A stretch of 64,000 nt of DNA from Symbiodinium kawagutii (taxonomy: Eukaryota; Sar; Dinophyceae; Suessiales; Symbiodiniaceae). Shown here in pieces: positions 32,316 through 43,551 of the stretch. Position 1 is the stretch's first letter. Every line of letters starts with the position of its first letter. Location of the stretch: assembly GCA_009767595.1 (NCBI GenBank), contig VSDK01012950.1, positions 409,594 through 473,593 of the forward strand, given 5' to 3'. The translations under genes and the position numbers were made by a program. The notes below the pieces were generated by a model, which made no database searches, was not told the origin of the DNA, and saw nothing but the letters and a program-made list of their open reading frames with translations.

Positions 32316-32852
32316 CTGGCCGACAGTGAGACTGCAAGCGGGATGATCTACATCCCCTTTTGGAGCACTTAGATGGCAGCGACACCTCCTAGAGATGAGC
32401 GACAGCCCAGACCATGCTTCCACAAGCCATGGCCTGGGTTGGTAGCTTGGAAAACAGTCGTCAAGGGCTATCGCTGAGTATTGTTTGGCTGTTGGTACTG
32501 CAACCCCTACCTTGCAATCATCATTTTAGCTAATTTACGCCAATGTAATATGACATATTGCCTTTTTTTGGTCGTGGTCAATTGCGTTTGTTAATTGTGG
32601 TACTTAACAACTAATCCTAAAACAGAACATCCGCTGATAGTAAAATCCCCTGGCCTACGGGCGTACATTTCTAAGCGCCCCCCAGTTTGCTCTCCAGCTG
32701 GCCTCGTACAGCTTCTTTTCACAAGTTTTTGAAAAATAAATTCTCAATTTCTAAGTGGGGTTTTGTGTAGGGGTGGGTTTCAGTACCATTGGGAAAAGAT
32801 TAATTAATAAAAATGCTAATAGTCATAAATGAGCAATGCTTTTTCATCAAGC
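32316..32852. other. Upstream region of RCC1 gene 2
   Basis: It includes GC-rich sequence to about 32440 that could hold the real leader or an upstream exon, then AT-rich sequence. No element with clear ends. Confidence 0.4.
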
Positions 32853-32933
32853 AATGGTTACCACCAACCATTGATTCACAAATACGAATACCACCATTAA
32901 GCAAATGGTTACCACCAACCATTGATTCACAAA
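32853..32933 (+). repeat. Direct repeat of a 30-bp unit with an internal dyad
   Basis: AATGGTTACCACCAACCATT followed by GATTCACAAA occurs at 32853 and again at 32904. A diverged third copy is near 34540. Each contains the dyad AATGGTT-AACCATT. Confidence 0.8.
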
Positions 32934-32969
32934 GAATTTTTGGTTTCACTATCTTCAACAACTACAATG

Positions 32970-33082
32970 TGGCTGTGGTCAAAACCCCGTACCTCTGGTT
33001 CCCCACCATTGACCATTGTTTTCCCTGTTATTGTTGGTGGAAATCCCCCAGTAGTTGGTTGATTAATATTGACCCATGGCCA
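32970..33082 (-). mobile_element. Family A element, copy A5
   Basis: The ends are TGGCTGTGGTCAAAA and TTGACCCATGGCCA with a TG/TG 2-bp duplication. Core blocks are typical (CCCCCAGTAGTTGGTTGATT). Its right end abuts the exon-like segment 33083-33224. Confidence 0.85.
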
Positions 33083-33224
33083 TGTGGTTAGGGCGCCAAC
33101 CCTGGTAGCTCCAACTGGCTCCAGCTGTTGCTAGGGTAGGATCCCCCTGGCTCCGGACCCAACGCACCTTGGGGAAGAACGCAAAGGTCCGCACCGGTGG
33201 ACAGCGCGCAGTGATCAAGCTGAC
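33083..33224 (-). CDS. Exon-like segment between two elements, minus strand
   Basis: The acceptor CATTTCCCCCTGGTGCAAG|G leads to a frame VSLITARCPPVRTFAFFPK then VRWVRSQGDPTLATAGASW and SYQGWRPNHMAM. About 35 of 50 third positions are G or C. The 3' end runs into family A copy A5, whose end contains ATGG|GTCAAT, a possible donor. The forward frame (PLAPDPTHLGEERKGPHRW) is open too but with lower GC3. Product unknown. Confidence 0.4.
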
Positions 33225-33251
33225 CTTGCACCAGGGGGAAATGAGTTGAAG

Positions 33252-33432
33252 ATAACAATGCTGATATATGGCAGTTATATGTTGTGTATCAGGATTAAAT
33301 GTTGGTTTCTGATTAGTGGGTTTCCCCCCAACCAAGTAATGAAAATAGGCATGAAACCAACAGGTAGATACGATCATCAGAAACCAACATTAAATGTATG
33401 ATATGAATATGAAGAATAATCAGCATTGTTAT
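33252..33432. mobile_element. Family J element with long imperfect inverted ends
   Basis: The outermost 12 bp ATAACAATGCTG and CAGCATTGTTAT match perfectly. Further in, AAATGTTGGTTTCTGAT pairs with ATCAGAAACCAACATT. The arms are about 60 bp and the total 181 bp. It is the only copy of this family I see in the window. Confidence 0.75.
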
Positions 33433-35147
33433 ATGTCACTTAATTTATACGGTAGTTTAATTGTGTATTATATCAATTAAGTGATTAATAATAAATTAAA
33501 CTGCCAGTATACAAGGCAATATAGGTTATAATCTGTACCATAATTACTGATGTATTAATCTAATACTGGCAATTAGTACTATATATAGCTCATTATTGTT
33601 ATAATCATTGTTTTTGGCAACCCCAACTCATGATGATAATTGCTATCATTAGCAACTTTTAAACTTGCTAGACATGCTTCAATGATAAATAGCCGCATTG
33701 GCAATTGATAGCTTATTCTGAGGGGGATCTTGCGATATGAACAATGGTGTAGATAGCACGTGAATTGGTCCAAGTAAAAAAATATGGCTCACTAATAAAC
33801 AACAGTTATTGGACTGAGGTGGTTAGAGAAACAAACATTGTAGAATTGCTTGCGTCTTCTCCGCCTCATCGTTTTTTTCTCCTCCTTATCGTTTTACAAT
33901 ACAACCTGCATGTAGCATGATACAACGGCAAAAACGCAGGAAACAACTCAGCCTGCCAAAATTTGTGTTTGCCTCGTGTTTATGTGCTACGTCACGGTGT
34001 TCCGATCTATCCCAGTGCTGAGCAATGATAGCAGCGATACTGCGCGGAGTCCGTAGAACTACACACATGGGCACTGATGTGGAAAATCTATCTCGGAAAG
34101 AGCTTCCTTATCGTTTTGGTTGTTGTTTTGTTAACGTTTTGGACCCTTATTCTATATCCGTCCGAAAAGGTGCTGGTATAATTCAAGCAATGATGAGATT
34201 GTTGCTAGTATCATTTTTCTCGTTTTACAGTGAATGGAAGCAGTGCTGGAAAACTGCAGTATGTCCTTACTAAATCTAATTGACGTGTTTTGTGCACTTC
34301 CTCATGCGAAAACCCATCAATTGATTGAGGGTTCACTAATAACCATGTTTCACGGCAATTGCCAATAACCTTTGCTAAAAACTGTTTTGGAGACCTGGTA
34401 TCAAGCAATAGACATAATGAGCAACAAACTTAACCATGTTTAGCAATGGTTGAATCATCAAATTTAGGCATACTCCTCATTAACAGCCGATACTCATATT
34501 CATTATTTAATCACAATCAATATTGCTTATTCATCATGTAATGGTCATCACCAACCATTGATTCACAACTATCACCCACCATTCTTTATGACAATTACTT
34601 AACCGTCAATGGACAATTAATCAACTGGCATTAGCGTACGGCTATATGGAGTGCTCGAATAAATCCCACCCTGAAATTATATAACAACCCCCATTGTCGG
34701 TCGACACGATTGACGAGTCCAATTGCATGGGCTCAACATACGTGATGCGCACATAATTTTGATTAGCCACGATGAACCACAAATAGTTGAACATATGAAG
34801 GGCTCAAGGATTAATCTCTTGGGGAAGCTTGCTGCGACGTTCTTTCCCTGGACGTCCATTTTATGTGCATATGATGTTCATCCCATTTCAGTTTGTTCGT
34901 ATTATCACCAATCCAAATGATCTCCAAATCCAAATAATCACCCACCCATTTCGGGATGCTTTTCCCATAGCTAATGGGTTTCCCTATTACTAATCATCGT
35001 TTGGAAATGGGCTTTGGGGTACCTCGTTTGATGGATCAACCGTCTATGAGCAGGTGGGAGAGTGTGATGGTTCGGTCTAAATCATTGATCATTGACCGTC
35101 ATGACGAAACAATAAACCTGATTTGGTTTAACAATTAGAACATCAAA
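33433..35147. other. AT-rich spacer with nested dyads
   Basis: At 33436-33484 TCACTTAATT pairs with AATTAAGTGA. Other TTTAATT/AATTAAA dyads follow. Short chance ORFs only (for example 34025-34273 plus). Confidence 0.45.
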
Positions 35148-35261
35148 TGGCTGTGGGTCAAAACCCTGTACTCCTGGTTCCCCATCATTAACCATCATTT
35201 TCCTTTCAGTTTGTTGGTCATTATCCCCATTAGTTGGTTGGTTAATATTGACCCATAGCCA
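35148..35261 (-). mobile_element. Family A element, copy A6
   Basis: The ends are TGGCTGTGGGTCAAAA and ATTGACCCATAGCCA. Flanks AA/AT are one mismatch from a 2-bp duplication. Confidence 0.85.
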
Positions 35262-36704
35262 ATTGCTCATTGACAATAACTATGGACTAATGTCATTGAC
35301 CATCATTGACACCATGAACAAGGTTCTCTCCACCACGATTCCTACATTGAACCAACATTCGCCAATACGCACCATGATCAGCCATGATTGGCACTTAGTA
35401 CATCATCATTAGCTAGACAGCAACAAACCACCATTAATTAACCAAAAAAAATCCAGCATAAGCAATAAACCATCACTAGCCATCAATAAACCATCATTGC
35501 TTGTTCATAAACCATCATTGGCCACCAACTCATGGTTATTAGCCGCATTCAACCATTCTTGGCTATCAATAAACCAGCATTAGCCATTATGAAACCACTA
35601 CTAAGCCTTGACAAACAATCACAAAGCCACCAATGTAAACCATCATGAATCATCGAGCCATCACAAGACAACCTAATTAATAAACAATCGTTAACCACGA
35701 AGCCTTAATAAACCATGATCAATTTGTAAAAAATCATTCAACAATAACAAACTATAGACACCCCAGGATAATCAGGCTCCTTGGCTTCCCCCGTGCACCT
35801 GACGAGTGAACATCGCACGCACCATGGTCAGCTGAAAAGCGTCTTGGAATGTAATCGCTCTTTCCCAAGAATTAGGCAAGTCACACATATTGATGAGGAT
35901 TAACTCTTGGCAAAGGGTATCAACATTTCAATAATCAATAGTTGAGTGTTGATCAACTGTTCACTCTGAGGATTATCTTGTCTTGTACATGATTGGCGTT
36001 TGCTCTCTATTTTTTCACATCATTGACAGTTCTCCTGTTGCCATTGTCAATTGTCAACAATAACTATACAGTTGACCCGTAACACAAGCCATATCAAACT
36101 GTTGACGGTCAACCACAAATTGATGCTCATGGTTAGTTGTCAATTCCGAGGCTGAAAAGATTAATGGTCGGACAGAATAGATTCTGTCTTCCAAAGTGCA
36201 TAGCCCATGCAAAGTTTGGCCTGCAGAAAAAATCCTAACAATGCAATGCCGCAGCCGCATGTCGTATCATATCAGGATTGTTCACAGGGCCCAGTGGCTG
36301 GAGGGGGATCGCAACAAGCCTGTGGAGGGCATAATGTCCTTAGTTGGGTCAATATCTCTGATCTAATTGGATGTACATCGACTCAGCTCATATAAATGTG
36401 TAGGTAATTATCATGACAAACACCTAATCATATAAAATGCGTGCGTATTGTTCTATACCATAACCCAGTCCAGTGCCTTATACTGCATCTTTGGGCGCCA
36501 TACTTTTCATATCACATTCAGATCAATTGGCATGCCATGCCGCAAAAGTAACGCGAAATAAAAGTGGTATGGATGTATACCCTATTCGGTATATCTATAC
36601 AACAATATGTATCTGAATGTCAGCAGAACTCCAACATGAACATATATTTGCTATAGTATCCACTTGCTAATAAAGAAAACAACACCATAGCCTATAACCC
36701 GCAC
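35262..36704. repeat. AAACCATCA word field and spacer
   Basis: From 35430 to 35760 the plus strand is built of ATAAACCATCATTAGCC-type words with no fixed period. The rest is AT-rich without a supported gene. Confidence 0.5.
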
Positions 36705-36791
36705 CATCCCCCTGAAACTAGACTCGACTTCAATATTCCGGGTGGTGATAGCCCTGGGCGGGTCGCCAAAGCAGTTTTCAGCGGCATCAAT
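36705..36791 (-). CDS. Exon candidate, minus strand
   Basis: An 87-bp segment in phase 0/0 reads IDAAENCFGDPPRAITTRN then IEVESSFRGM. It lies between CCAACCAAG|A and GGGGATG|GTGCGG (GT donor). Composition is protein-like. The reading continues open past the donor as VRVIGYGVVF. Unrecognised. Confidence 0.4.
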
Positions 36792-36923
36792 CTTGGTTGG
36801 TATATCATTGCAGTGAACCATCGTAGGTCAGCAGGTTTCTGAGAAAAGAACTGCGAACCATTCCGGACCCTTAGGAATCAATGTTGGGCTGGTATTTGTT
36901 TGATATTTTCTGACAATTCTTAT

Positions 36924-37025
36924 ACTGGTTGGCGGTTGAACCACCCCTCTGAAAAATATTAGTCAACCAACCATTTGTTAATAAGTGCTAGGGAAAACAA
37001 AAAATGTTTGAAACCTCCCAGCAGC
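36924..37025. mobile_element. Family C element, copy C3
   Basis: It starts CTGGTTGGCGGTTGAACC then ACCCCTCTGAAAAATATTAG, has AGGGAAAACAAAAAATG, and ends GAAACCTCCCAGCAG. Confidence 0.65.
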
Positions 37026-37514
37026 TATTGATTACTATTTATGAAATAGTTTAGAAACCAAATGGTCGTGTGTATTAGCAATAATTACTAGTGATTCATT
37101 ATCTGTCATGTGTGGTACCCAACCATTAGAAACTCTTTGTGGTATTCGTTAAGGTGTTTGACCACCATTTCAAAGGGTCCTTCATTTTACATGTGGCCCC
37201 GGTTCATGGTAGACTTCATCTTCCTTTGATGAGGCGGTGCACTCAAGAACATCCATACATGGTACCACTAAATCACCCCCTGAAGATCAATGATGCTTGA
37301 TGGTTCATTCAAGATTGATGGTGGTTGGTTGACGGTTGCTGATTGGTTACTGGTTGCTTGATGGCCGGTTGACTGCTTGGTCGATGGTTAATGGTTGGCT
37401 ACCATGGTTGGTTGATGGTTGATAGCTGAGCGGTTACTGGTTGGTTGGTGGTTGATTTCCGGTCCAATGAGGGTGTCCCAGCAGACCCTCCCCCTTTTCC
37501 TACCATCGTTGCAG

Positions 37515-37590
37515 AGTCGATGTCGTGAGCACGCCGAGCGGCTGGCCACAGCGAAAGCGAAAGTGGCGAGGCAAGGGATACAGTTTGCCA
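37515..37590 (+). CDS. Coiled-coil-like exon candidate, plus strand
   Basis: A strong acceptor (CCCCCTTTTCCTACCATCG then TTGCAG|) leads to SRCREHAERLATAKAKVARQ and GIQFA, with donor TTTGCCA|GTTGAT. Phase is 0 in and 1 out. The repeated Ala/Lys/Arg pattern suggests a helix. The minus strand is open as well, so confidence is moderate. Confidence 0.4.
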
Positions 37591-37979
37591 GTTGATGTTG
37601 GCTAATGTTGGTATACAACTGGTCACTTGATATCTAATGTATATCAGGAATATGGGTTGTTGGCTAGCCAACCTGGCAATATGGGCTGACATTGGCTAAG
37701 GTAGATTGACTAAGCCCGCCTGAGAATGCTTTGCGTTGGTAATTGTTCTATCTACTGCATATTTACAAGCCACATTGACCACAATGGCAAAGCCCGCAAA
37801 CAAAAAAATTATAGTGCTTCTTCATAAGCTCACCGTAACTCATCATGTTTTGCGGGTCCGTGCACTCTGCCTTCGGGGTTGTGCATATCCATGGATTCAA
37901 TGGGTACCTTTTCCATCCATTATAAGAATAGACCTACGATCATATCTGAACAACCCGGGGGTCAAGAGCAGCAATCCGC

Positions 37980-38085
37980 ATATGGGTGTTTCTCAAAATG
38001 GGGGTGCCCAAATCATCCTTGATTAACCATTTATAGGTTTCAAATCAACCATTTTAGGGTCCCCTATTTTAAGAAACCACCATAT
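37980..38085. mobile_element. Family B element, copy B6
   Basis: The ends are TGGGTGTTTCTCAAAATGGG and CCCTATTTTAAGAAACCACCA, flanked by TA/TA. Core words are AATCATCC, CCATTTATAGG and AACCATTTTAGGG. Confidence 0.8.
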
Positions 38086-38374
38086 AGACACAAACAGTAA
38101 CAAACAACAAAACCCATCATCTTTTTTACTACCGTGTTTTTCTTCCCAGTTGGACGAAATTTCACCAGAAAACCCATCAATACAGATTACCATCAATATC
38201 TAGTAAGTGAACCCAGTACCACATTTATCATCACCAAACATCACCATGATAAAATGATGGTTTACCATCATGAAATCACCATTCATAATCAATAATCATT
38301 AAACCATTTCTATCATTGCCGTTCAGGAAAGAGGCATCTGCTGATGACGAGTCCCATCAGCGACCCCTGTCCTG

Positions 38375-38543
38375 CTAGTGTAACCTAGAACATTTGGTTT
38401 GGGGCCAGTGAGGTTGAAGACCCTTCGGTAGCGTTGAAAAATGATCATCACTAACCATGCTAAGATGGTATCGCATCCGCATCAGCGGTGATCCAAAAAC
38501 CAATGGGGATGCTTTCTTCCAAGCGACCCATATGTTTTTGATC
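38375..38543 (-). CDS. Exon-like segment with stop, minus strand
   Basis: Downstream of a family B element the minus frame reads NIWVAWKKASPLVFGSPLM, RMRYHLSMVSDDHFSTLPK and PHWPQTKCSRLH before a stop. It is protein-like but codon bias is weak. It could be a last exon or chance. Confidence 0.3.
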
Positions 38544-38655
38544 GTATGGTTTCTCAAAATAGGGACCCCCCAGAACAAAATGTTGGCTCATAAATGGTTA
38601 ATTCCTGAATGAATACTATAATTTGAAGGGTTCCAATCTTGAGAAACCACCGTAT
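38544..38655. mobile_element. Family B element, copy B7
   Basis: The ends are TGGTTTCTCAAAATAGGGAC and TTGAGAAACCACCG, flanked by TA/TA. Confidence 0.75.
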
Positions 38656-38752
38656 CATCCCCCATCACTTGTGAAGGGGCTCCACCTTTATGCCACCTGC
38701 AAGCAGCTAGGATCCCCATGATGACCTTCATTGGGGTAACCCAATCATCACC

Positions 38753-38803
38753 TAAGGTTGGGGATCCTCATCATCGGTATCGCCGCCCATCAAACCCCCA
38801 TGG
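38753..38803 (-). CDS. Short acidic exon candidate, minus strand
   Basis: CATTTCCCTGCAAG| leads to 51 bp reading HGGLMGGDTDDEDPNL, ending AACCTTAG|GTGATG (GT donor), phase 2 in and 2 out. The acidic cluster TDDEDP is unlike chance sequence in this region. Confidence 0.4.
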
Positions 38804-39022
38804 CTTGCAGGGAAATGTTGAAGAGCAAATGGTGAAACTTGGTTTTGAAAAAACTTTATCCGGATAAACAACTTGTCAAGTGTTCTAATTGTGGCATGAC
38901 TCACAATTGTTTGATCTCATCAAAACAATATCAGTGGATATTCGATCAGTATTGATATTGGATGCATGTTTTCATCTCATTAAATCAATATCAGGTCTAT
39001 CAATCCATGATATCAGCTCCAC

Positions 39023-39091
39023 ATTCGCAGGCCAGGTTCCGGAAATCGTAACCACACCACACCGGCCATCTAGTTGCAGCGTGCAGCGTTT
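39023..39091 (-). CDS. Exon candidate, minus strand
   Basis: CGGCAACCTCAG| leads to 69 bp, phase 0/0, reading KRCTLQLDGRCGVVTISGTW then PAN, ending GCGAAT|GTGGAG. The alternating hydrophobic pattern suggests beta strands. The plus frame (TFAGQVPEIVTTPHRPSS) is also open. Confidence 0.4.
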
Positions 39092-39320
39092 CTGAGGTTG
39101 CCGTGAACCACCTATAATCAAGTGTATGATATTTCTTAGATACGATTATTCATTGGAAAGCATGCTCTCTCAAGCGCCTTTTGGTCTTGGATGGAAATGT
39201 GGGCCATCTTGGATCATCTTGGGCCATCAAAAAACTCCACCGTCTCGTTCACGAACAGTAGGGTGCATAGCCATGAAGCATGTCCAATTACCCAGAAGAA
39301 TTGATGTTTTCAACTAGAAA

Positions 39321-39432
39321 TGGCTCTGGGCTGTGGGTCGAAACCCTGTACCCCATCATTCACCATTCTTTTCTCTATTATTGTTGGTGATTCTCCCCCA
39401 TTAGTTTGTTGCTTAATATTGCCCCGTTGCCA
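39321..39432 (-). mobile_element. Family A element, copy A7
   Basis: The left end carries a small internal repeat (TGGCTCTGGGCTGTGGGTCG). The right end is TTGCCCCGTTGCCA. The 2-bp duplication is AA/AA. The core CCCCCATTAGTTTGTTGCTT is typical. Confidence 0.75.
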
Positions 39433-39592
39433 AATCGTAAGTGGTGGTTCTAGAAGGAAGCTTCGATTCCAGCCGAGCCGATACCTTGACAGTCCATCCC
39501 ATGATGTTCCTTGCATCGCTATCGACGATGGTTTCTCCCCAAGTCCAAGGCCTGGTGATAGCGTGCCCAGCATTGGGGATATGATGTCGGTG
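39433..39592 (+). CDS. Exon-like segment after A7, strand not certain
   Basis: The plus frame reads RKLRFQPSRYLDSPSHDVPC, IAIDDGFSPSPRPGDSVPS, IGDMMSV then stop. The minus frame is also open (SPMLGTLSPGLGLGEKPSS). GC3 is near neutral. It could be a last exon. Confidence 0.3.
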
Positions 39593-39802
39593 TGATTGAA
39601 ATACTGGTCTATTCGAACTAAGTTGTACATATGGGTTGGTACCTACAAACCATGAAAGTGATCAATCATAAAAAGGAAACCACCCATTTTGGGTACTACC
39701 AGTACTACCATTCATGGACACCCCCCCTGTGGATCAATGCCCTGTACACCAAACACCCTATAAGCAACCATACCCATGTAGGTTGCTCGTGCATGGCCAC
39801 AG

Positions 39803-39892
39803 CCCAAAAGCAAAATATCCCATGTCTTCCCAATCGTTGAAATTTCCAACCGGGGATGTTCAAGGGGATTACTTTTGGGGCACAACCAACTG
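39803..39892 (+). CDS. Exon candidate with a good donor, plus strand
   Basis: GCATGGCCACAG| leads to 90 bp reading PKAKYPMSSQSLKFPTGDVQ then GDYFWGTTN, and ends CAACTG|GTAAGG, a near-consensus GT donor. Phase is 2 in and 2 out. Unrecognised. Confidence 0.45.
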
Positions 39893-40034
39893 GTAAGGAC
39901 AGTGACCTACTACTGCCTGTGTTAGTAGTGTTGGTTCGTGTTTGTTGCGTCGTTGGTTGTTACGGGGATTATTTGCTTCGCTGCTTCGTTGGTTGGTTGC
40001 TTGCTTGCTTGGTTCGTTGGTTGGTTCTAAACCG

Positions 40035-40181
40035 CCTGCAGAACTCCAGCTTCTGAGAGGAATTTCACACAAAACATGTGACACTGACCATGGCACAGGT
40101 GTTCTAAATCAACGATTCGCACGACCTCAGAAATCTGCAGGTGAAACGGTTCGCTTTTCGCGCCTGAGACCTGGGTATTGA
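40035..40181 (+). CDS. Exon-like segment with stop, plus strand
   Basis: After CCGCCTGCAG|AA the plus frame reads ELQLLRGISHKTCDTDHGTG, VLNQRFARPQKSAGETVRF and SRLRPGY, then a stop. It may be a last exon on the strand of the 39803-39892 exon, but phase linkage is not shown. Confidence 0.3.
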   Translation, partial: PAELQLLRGISHKTCDTDHGTGVLNQRFARPQKSAGETVRFSRLRPGY

Positions 40182-40649
40182 GTCATGATTCCAGGGATGG
40201 CCATGATGGCGATGGATCGCTGCTACAAACGGACATGGCAAATATATCAGGGAAATATATGTGTATTAAAATTATACATTATATAAAAATGATAAATTAT
40301 ACACATTATATATATATAATACATGCAACTCCGATGATGCCATGTTGTTGTTAAAAACTGGCATCACAAGCAACGAGAGATACCAACTATATTCTGATCA
40401 ATTGTGGTCAAATGTTTCAAAACACTGCTTGACCATCAATCTTCATGGCCAATCATGGTCAAATCCAGCTAGAATACTTACCCGACTAGAAACATTTCTC
40501 TACGCAAGGCAACGGCTGCATATCAAAGCGGCACGGTCTGCAAACATGAGTCCACATTAATTTCGCCAAGCAAACCACCTGTCTCGTGATTCTCATGATG
40601 CAATTCTAAACCTAAAGCTGCTTGGCTTCTTGGCTTCAAGCTCACCTAA

Positions 40650-41001
40650 TGACTCCTAAAAACAAACATGACAGGGGGGTACTAGGTGAAATGTTGGAAA
40701 ACTGGGCCATGTCCCCACGAAAAAGGCCAGCCACAGTTTTGAATGCGGAACTCGCCCACACTCCAGAAGTAGCCTTTATGACTCAGCCGGCTTCATGACT
40801 GGGTTCAGCAGTTTCAGGATGGGAACTTCGGCAATGCCAACGAAACGTGATGACCCAGGCCTCAATCAAACAATCTGAGACTTCCGAATGCAACAGCGCC
40901 CTATAGGTCGCGCAGCTGGCTGTTGGTGATGGGCAAATGACCTCTGCGGAAAGCATGCCAACTCTCAGGAGGACCAGCCATCAATAGCCAGCTACCACTG
41001 T
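40650..41001 (+). pseudogene. Coding-like plus-strand region interrupted by stops
   Basis: One block reads GEMLENWAMSPRKRPATVLN then AELAHTPEVAFMTQPAS and stops. A second (after GTTTCAG|GA) reads WELRQCQRNVMTQASIKQSE, TSECNSAL, one TAG, then continues in the same frame VAQLAVGDGQMTSAESMPTL and RRTSHQ. The single in-frame TAG suggests either a decayed gene or a short intron spanning it. Confidence 0.3.
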
Positions 41002-41146
41002 TAACCAGCTTCTTTGCCAAGTGGTTGGCCACTGTTGATCAGGTGACTAACCATAATTAAGCAGGAGTAACCAGCTTAATCAGAAAACAACCATGAAGCA
41101 TTGCTGAACCAAACGCTGGCAACATCTAGCAACCATTAATGCTCGG

Positions 41147-41416
41147 GTGGATCCCCACTTGCAGTTCCCAATGTTCGAAATGGTACCCGCAGTTGGCGCA
41201 ATCACAAACTCAATTGATCACGGCATCTGTTCATCTCTCGGCATCATGGCAGGTAACATGAACGGTGCCAACCGATGGCTTTGGACACCAGCATTGGTCA
41301 ATTTCAGCCATCACCGACCAGCGGGGTTCCGCGCCGTAACACCAGGATTCTCTGCAGAAGACTCTAAGAGAGGGTGGCATCCGTGTCACATCCAAATTGC
41401 AGCTTTCCGTGTTTGA
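41147..41416 (+). CDS. ORF of 89 codons, plus strand, unknown
   Basis: An uninterrupted frame reads FEMVPAVGAITNSIDHGICS, SLGIMAGNMNGANRWLWTPA, GFSAEDSKRGWHPCHIQIA and ends at TGA. Length and composition are better than background. Whether it is a full small gene or an exon is unknown. Confidence 0.35.
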   Translation: MDPHLQFPMFEMVPAVGAITNSIDHGICSSLGIMAGNMNGANRWLWTPALVNFSHHRPAGFRAVTPGFSAEDSKRGWHPCHIQIAAFRV

Positions 41417-41583
41417 TAATGACTCTTCTTACATCTAATTACTGATGATGATTGAAAATAGTCAATGATGGTTGGTAATACTCGATCATAAGCAATCATC
41501 ATGGTGGAGAATGGTTGATAATGGTCTATCTAGATGATTGTTGGTAATCAATGGCTGATCAAGGTTAAGAAAAGTACATCTAC

Positions 41584-41890
41584 ATGTTAGTCAGTTTGAC
41601 GGACACACCCATGGATAAAAAGTCCCGGATAGGAACCGAAACCGAGATCCATCGCAAATCTTTTGCGAGATCGTCATTGAACGCCGAGCCATTGGGCAGT
41701 GGGGAGCAGCGGTGCAGGCAGTTCGCTTCCAATGTTGTTTCACGAGCATATGGCAATGCTGCATTGAATCAGAGCAATTGATATCTTCAAAAAAAACAAT
41801 CTCCAACCTCCCTTGATCAATTAGAAAGTCTATATCGAGGCTGCAGTGAGCATCCAAAAGTTTCACGCTGAACAGTCTAGAGGTGTGCAT
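41584..41890. other. Region open on both strands
   Basis: The minus frame is open for 99 codons (LLDAHCSLDIDFLIDQGRLE, IVFFEDINCSDSMQHCHML). The plus frame is open for 65 (KKSRIGTETEIHRKSFARSS, LNAEPLGSGEQRCRQFASN). One is likely coding; I cannot choose. Confidence 0.3.
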
Positions 41891-42660
41891 GTTGGGTTTT
41901 CAGCGCTGGCGTAGAAATCCCTTTGGTCTAGTTTTTAGTGATTTTCTTAAGCCAGGGGTCATAGTACAACCCCTGAAAAATGAAGTGGTTATAATTTCGA
42001 ACATTGTGTCTTATCTGTGGACGTGCTATTTGCAACATTTTCACAATGCAAAAAAACATGCATACACTGCGGATGCAACGATTGTCATCACATATAATCA
42101 ACCTCTACATGGCTACTGATACAGGCTCACGTGCAGCAATTAGAGCTCTTATTCCTTGTAGTACAACATGAAAATGTATCTCAAACGCCCTAATTCTATA
42201 ATCAATATTGATAGCAGTTCATATAAGTGGAAGGAAAACCCGAATGTCTTCCTTCAGGTCTTATACTTGGATGAAAGGATGGATGGGTGATGTCGCCTTT
42301 TTTGCCGACACCCATGTTTTGAAATAGTGTTTCTTTCCTGACAAAGGCGTTTGGTGCCGAGAAATGATGGGGGTCAATTCAGCAAAGTATGGCAAAATCA
42401 ATTCTTGTCAAGCAAACAAAAAGTCCAGAATTCATTTTGGCAATCGTAGGAAAAGTCTGTTTATGATTCGATGCTGAAGGTGTTTCACATGTGCTGTTTT
42501 TTGTGTGCTATGCCATATGTTTCCGCTATGCTTTACATAAGCTTATATAAATAAAAAAATATATAAATGTATTTATGCATTTCTATGCTAGGCTTTGTCT
42601 GCGATGGCTGTCAATAGTTGTTGCCAATACTTCAACCAATTACTTTTGTAGCGAAACAAA
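41891..42660. other. Spacer without a supported gene
   Basis: AT-rich sequence with no element ends or coding island recognised. Confidence 0.4.
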
Positions 42661-42753
42661 TTGATTGGTCACCCGGCTGTCAGTTGCGTATGTCCTGCTT
42701 CAGTATCTGTGGAGATACTGTCAAAACAGGAATGAAAACCCAACAAGCCACTC

Positions 42754-43059
42754 TTGCACTGTCAATGCAATGGTTGTACATGTGATGGAGTCTGCCATCA
42801 TTTCTTGCCAGGGAAAGAAACCCGTTTGGCCACGCCTGTGCACTTGCTGATCACTCGCAATGTCCCCCACCGACCATTCCAGTCTATGGTTGTGTGGAAA
42901 AATCCCCAGCAAACCTCAGTTAGTTCAGGACCCATGAGAGTTCACCATCAACCAAACATGGTCTCAGGTAGATGCTTGATGCGCATCCATGCAGAGTTTC
43001 GCGGGGATTTTGTTTCTGATGCGAAACAGGTCACGGGTCATCGCCTTACAGGAAGATGA
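42754..43059 (+). CDS. ORF of 101 codons, plus strand, unknown
   Basis: The frame reads TRLATPVHLLITRNVPHRPF, SMVVWKNPQQTSVSSGPMRV and RCLMRIHAEFRGDFVSDAKQ, with a GT donor GCGAAACAG|GTCACG inside the last part. The later part (about 42961-43029) is the more exon-like. An upstream minus frame also exists. Confidence 0.3.
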   Translation: MHCQCNGCTCDGVCHHFLPGKETRLATPVHLLITRNVPHRPFQSMVVWKNPQQTSVSSGPMRVHHQPNMVSGRCLMRIHAEFRGDFVSDAKQVTGHRLTGR

Positions 43060-43159
43060 CATCCTGTCGCGTCCACGGGGGGCAGCAACGAGCATCAGAC
43101 AAACAATGTGTATACTTGTTTTTTAGGTATATGCCTATGCAAATCGGCAAACAACTAAA

Positions 43160-43225
43160 ATATGTATATATATATATATAAATAAATATATATAAATAAA
43201 TAAATATATATATATATATATTGTA
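43160..43225. repeat. (TA)n microsatellite
   Basis: Interrupted TATATA/AAATAAAT run. Confidence 0.85.
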
Positions 43226-43551
43226 TTTGATATATGTGTCTGAAAAACAAGCTTAATCGGAGCATATGTAGACACTTTTGCGTAGATGCGCACGTATAGT
43301 GTGCTTTGCCAACAAGTAGAATACAGTATTGCATATACAATTTTCACTGGCTTTAATTCTATTGAGAATTGCAAGCACCAACAAAGTACATTAAAACCGT
43401 AAAAATGGGAATCATGGACACAGACTGCTTGAACAAACACGGTAAAAAGAGGGATGACGATTCATCACGTGTAAATATGTTTGGTCGATCATCTGAAGAG
43501 AGCCAATCAGCCACCCTCACTAAACCATTAACATCTAGTAACCATTCCTAG

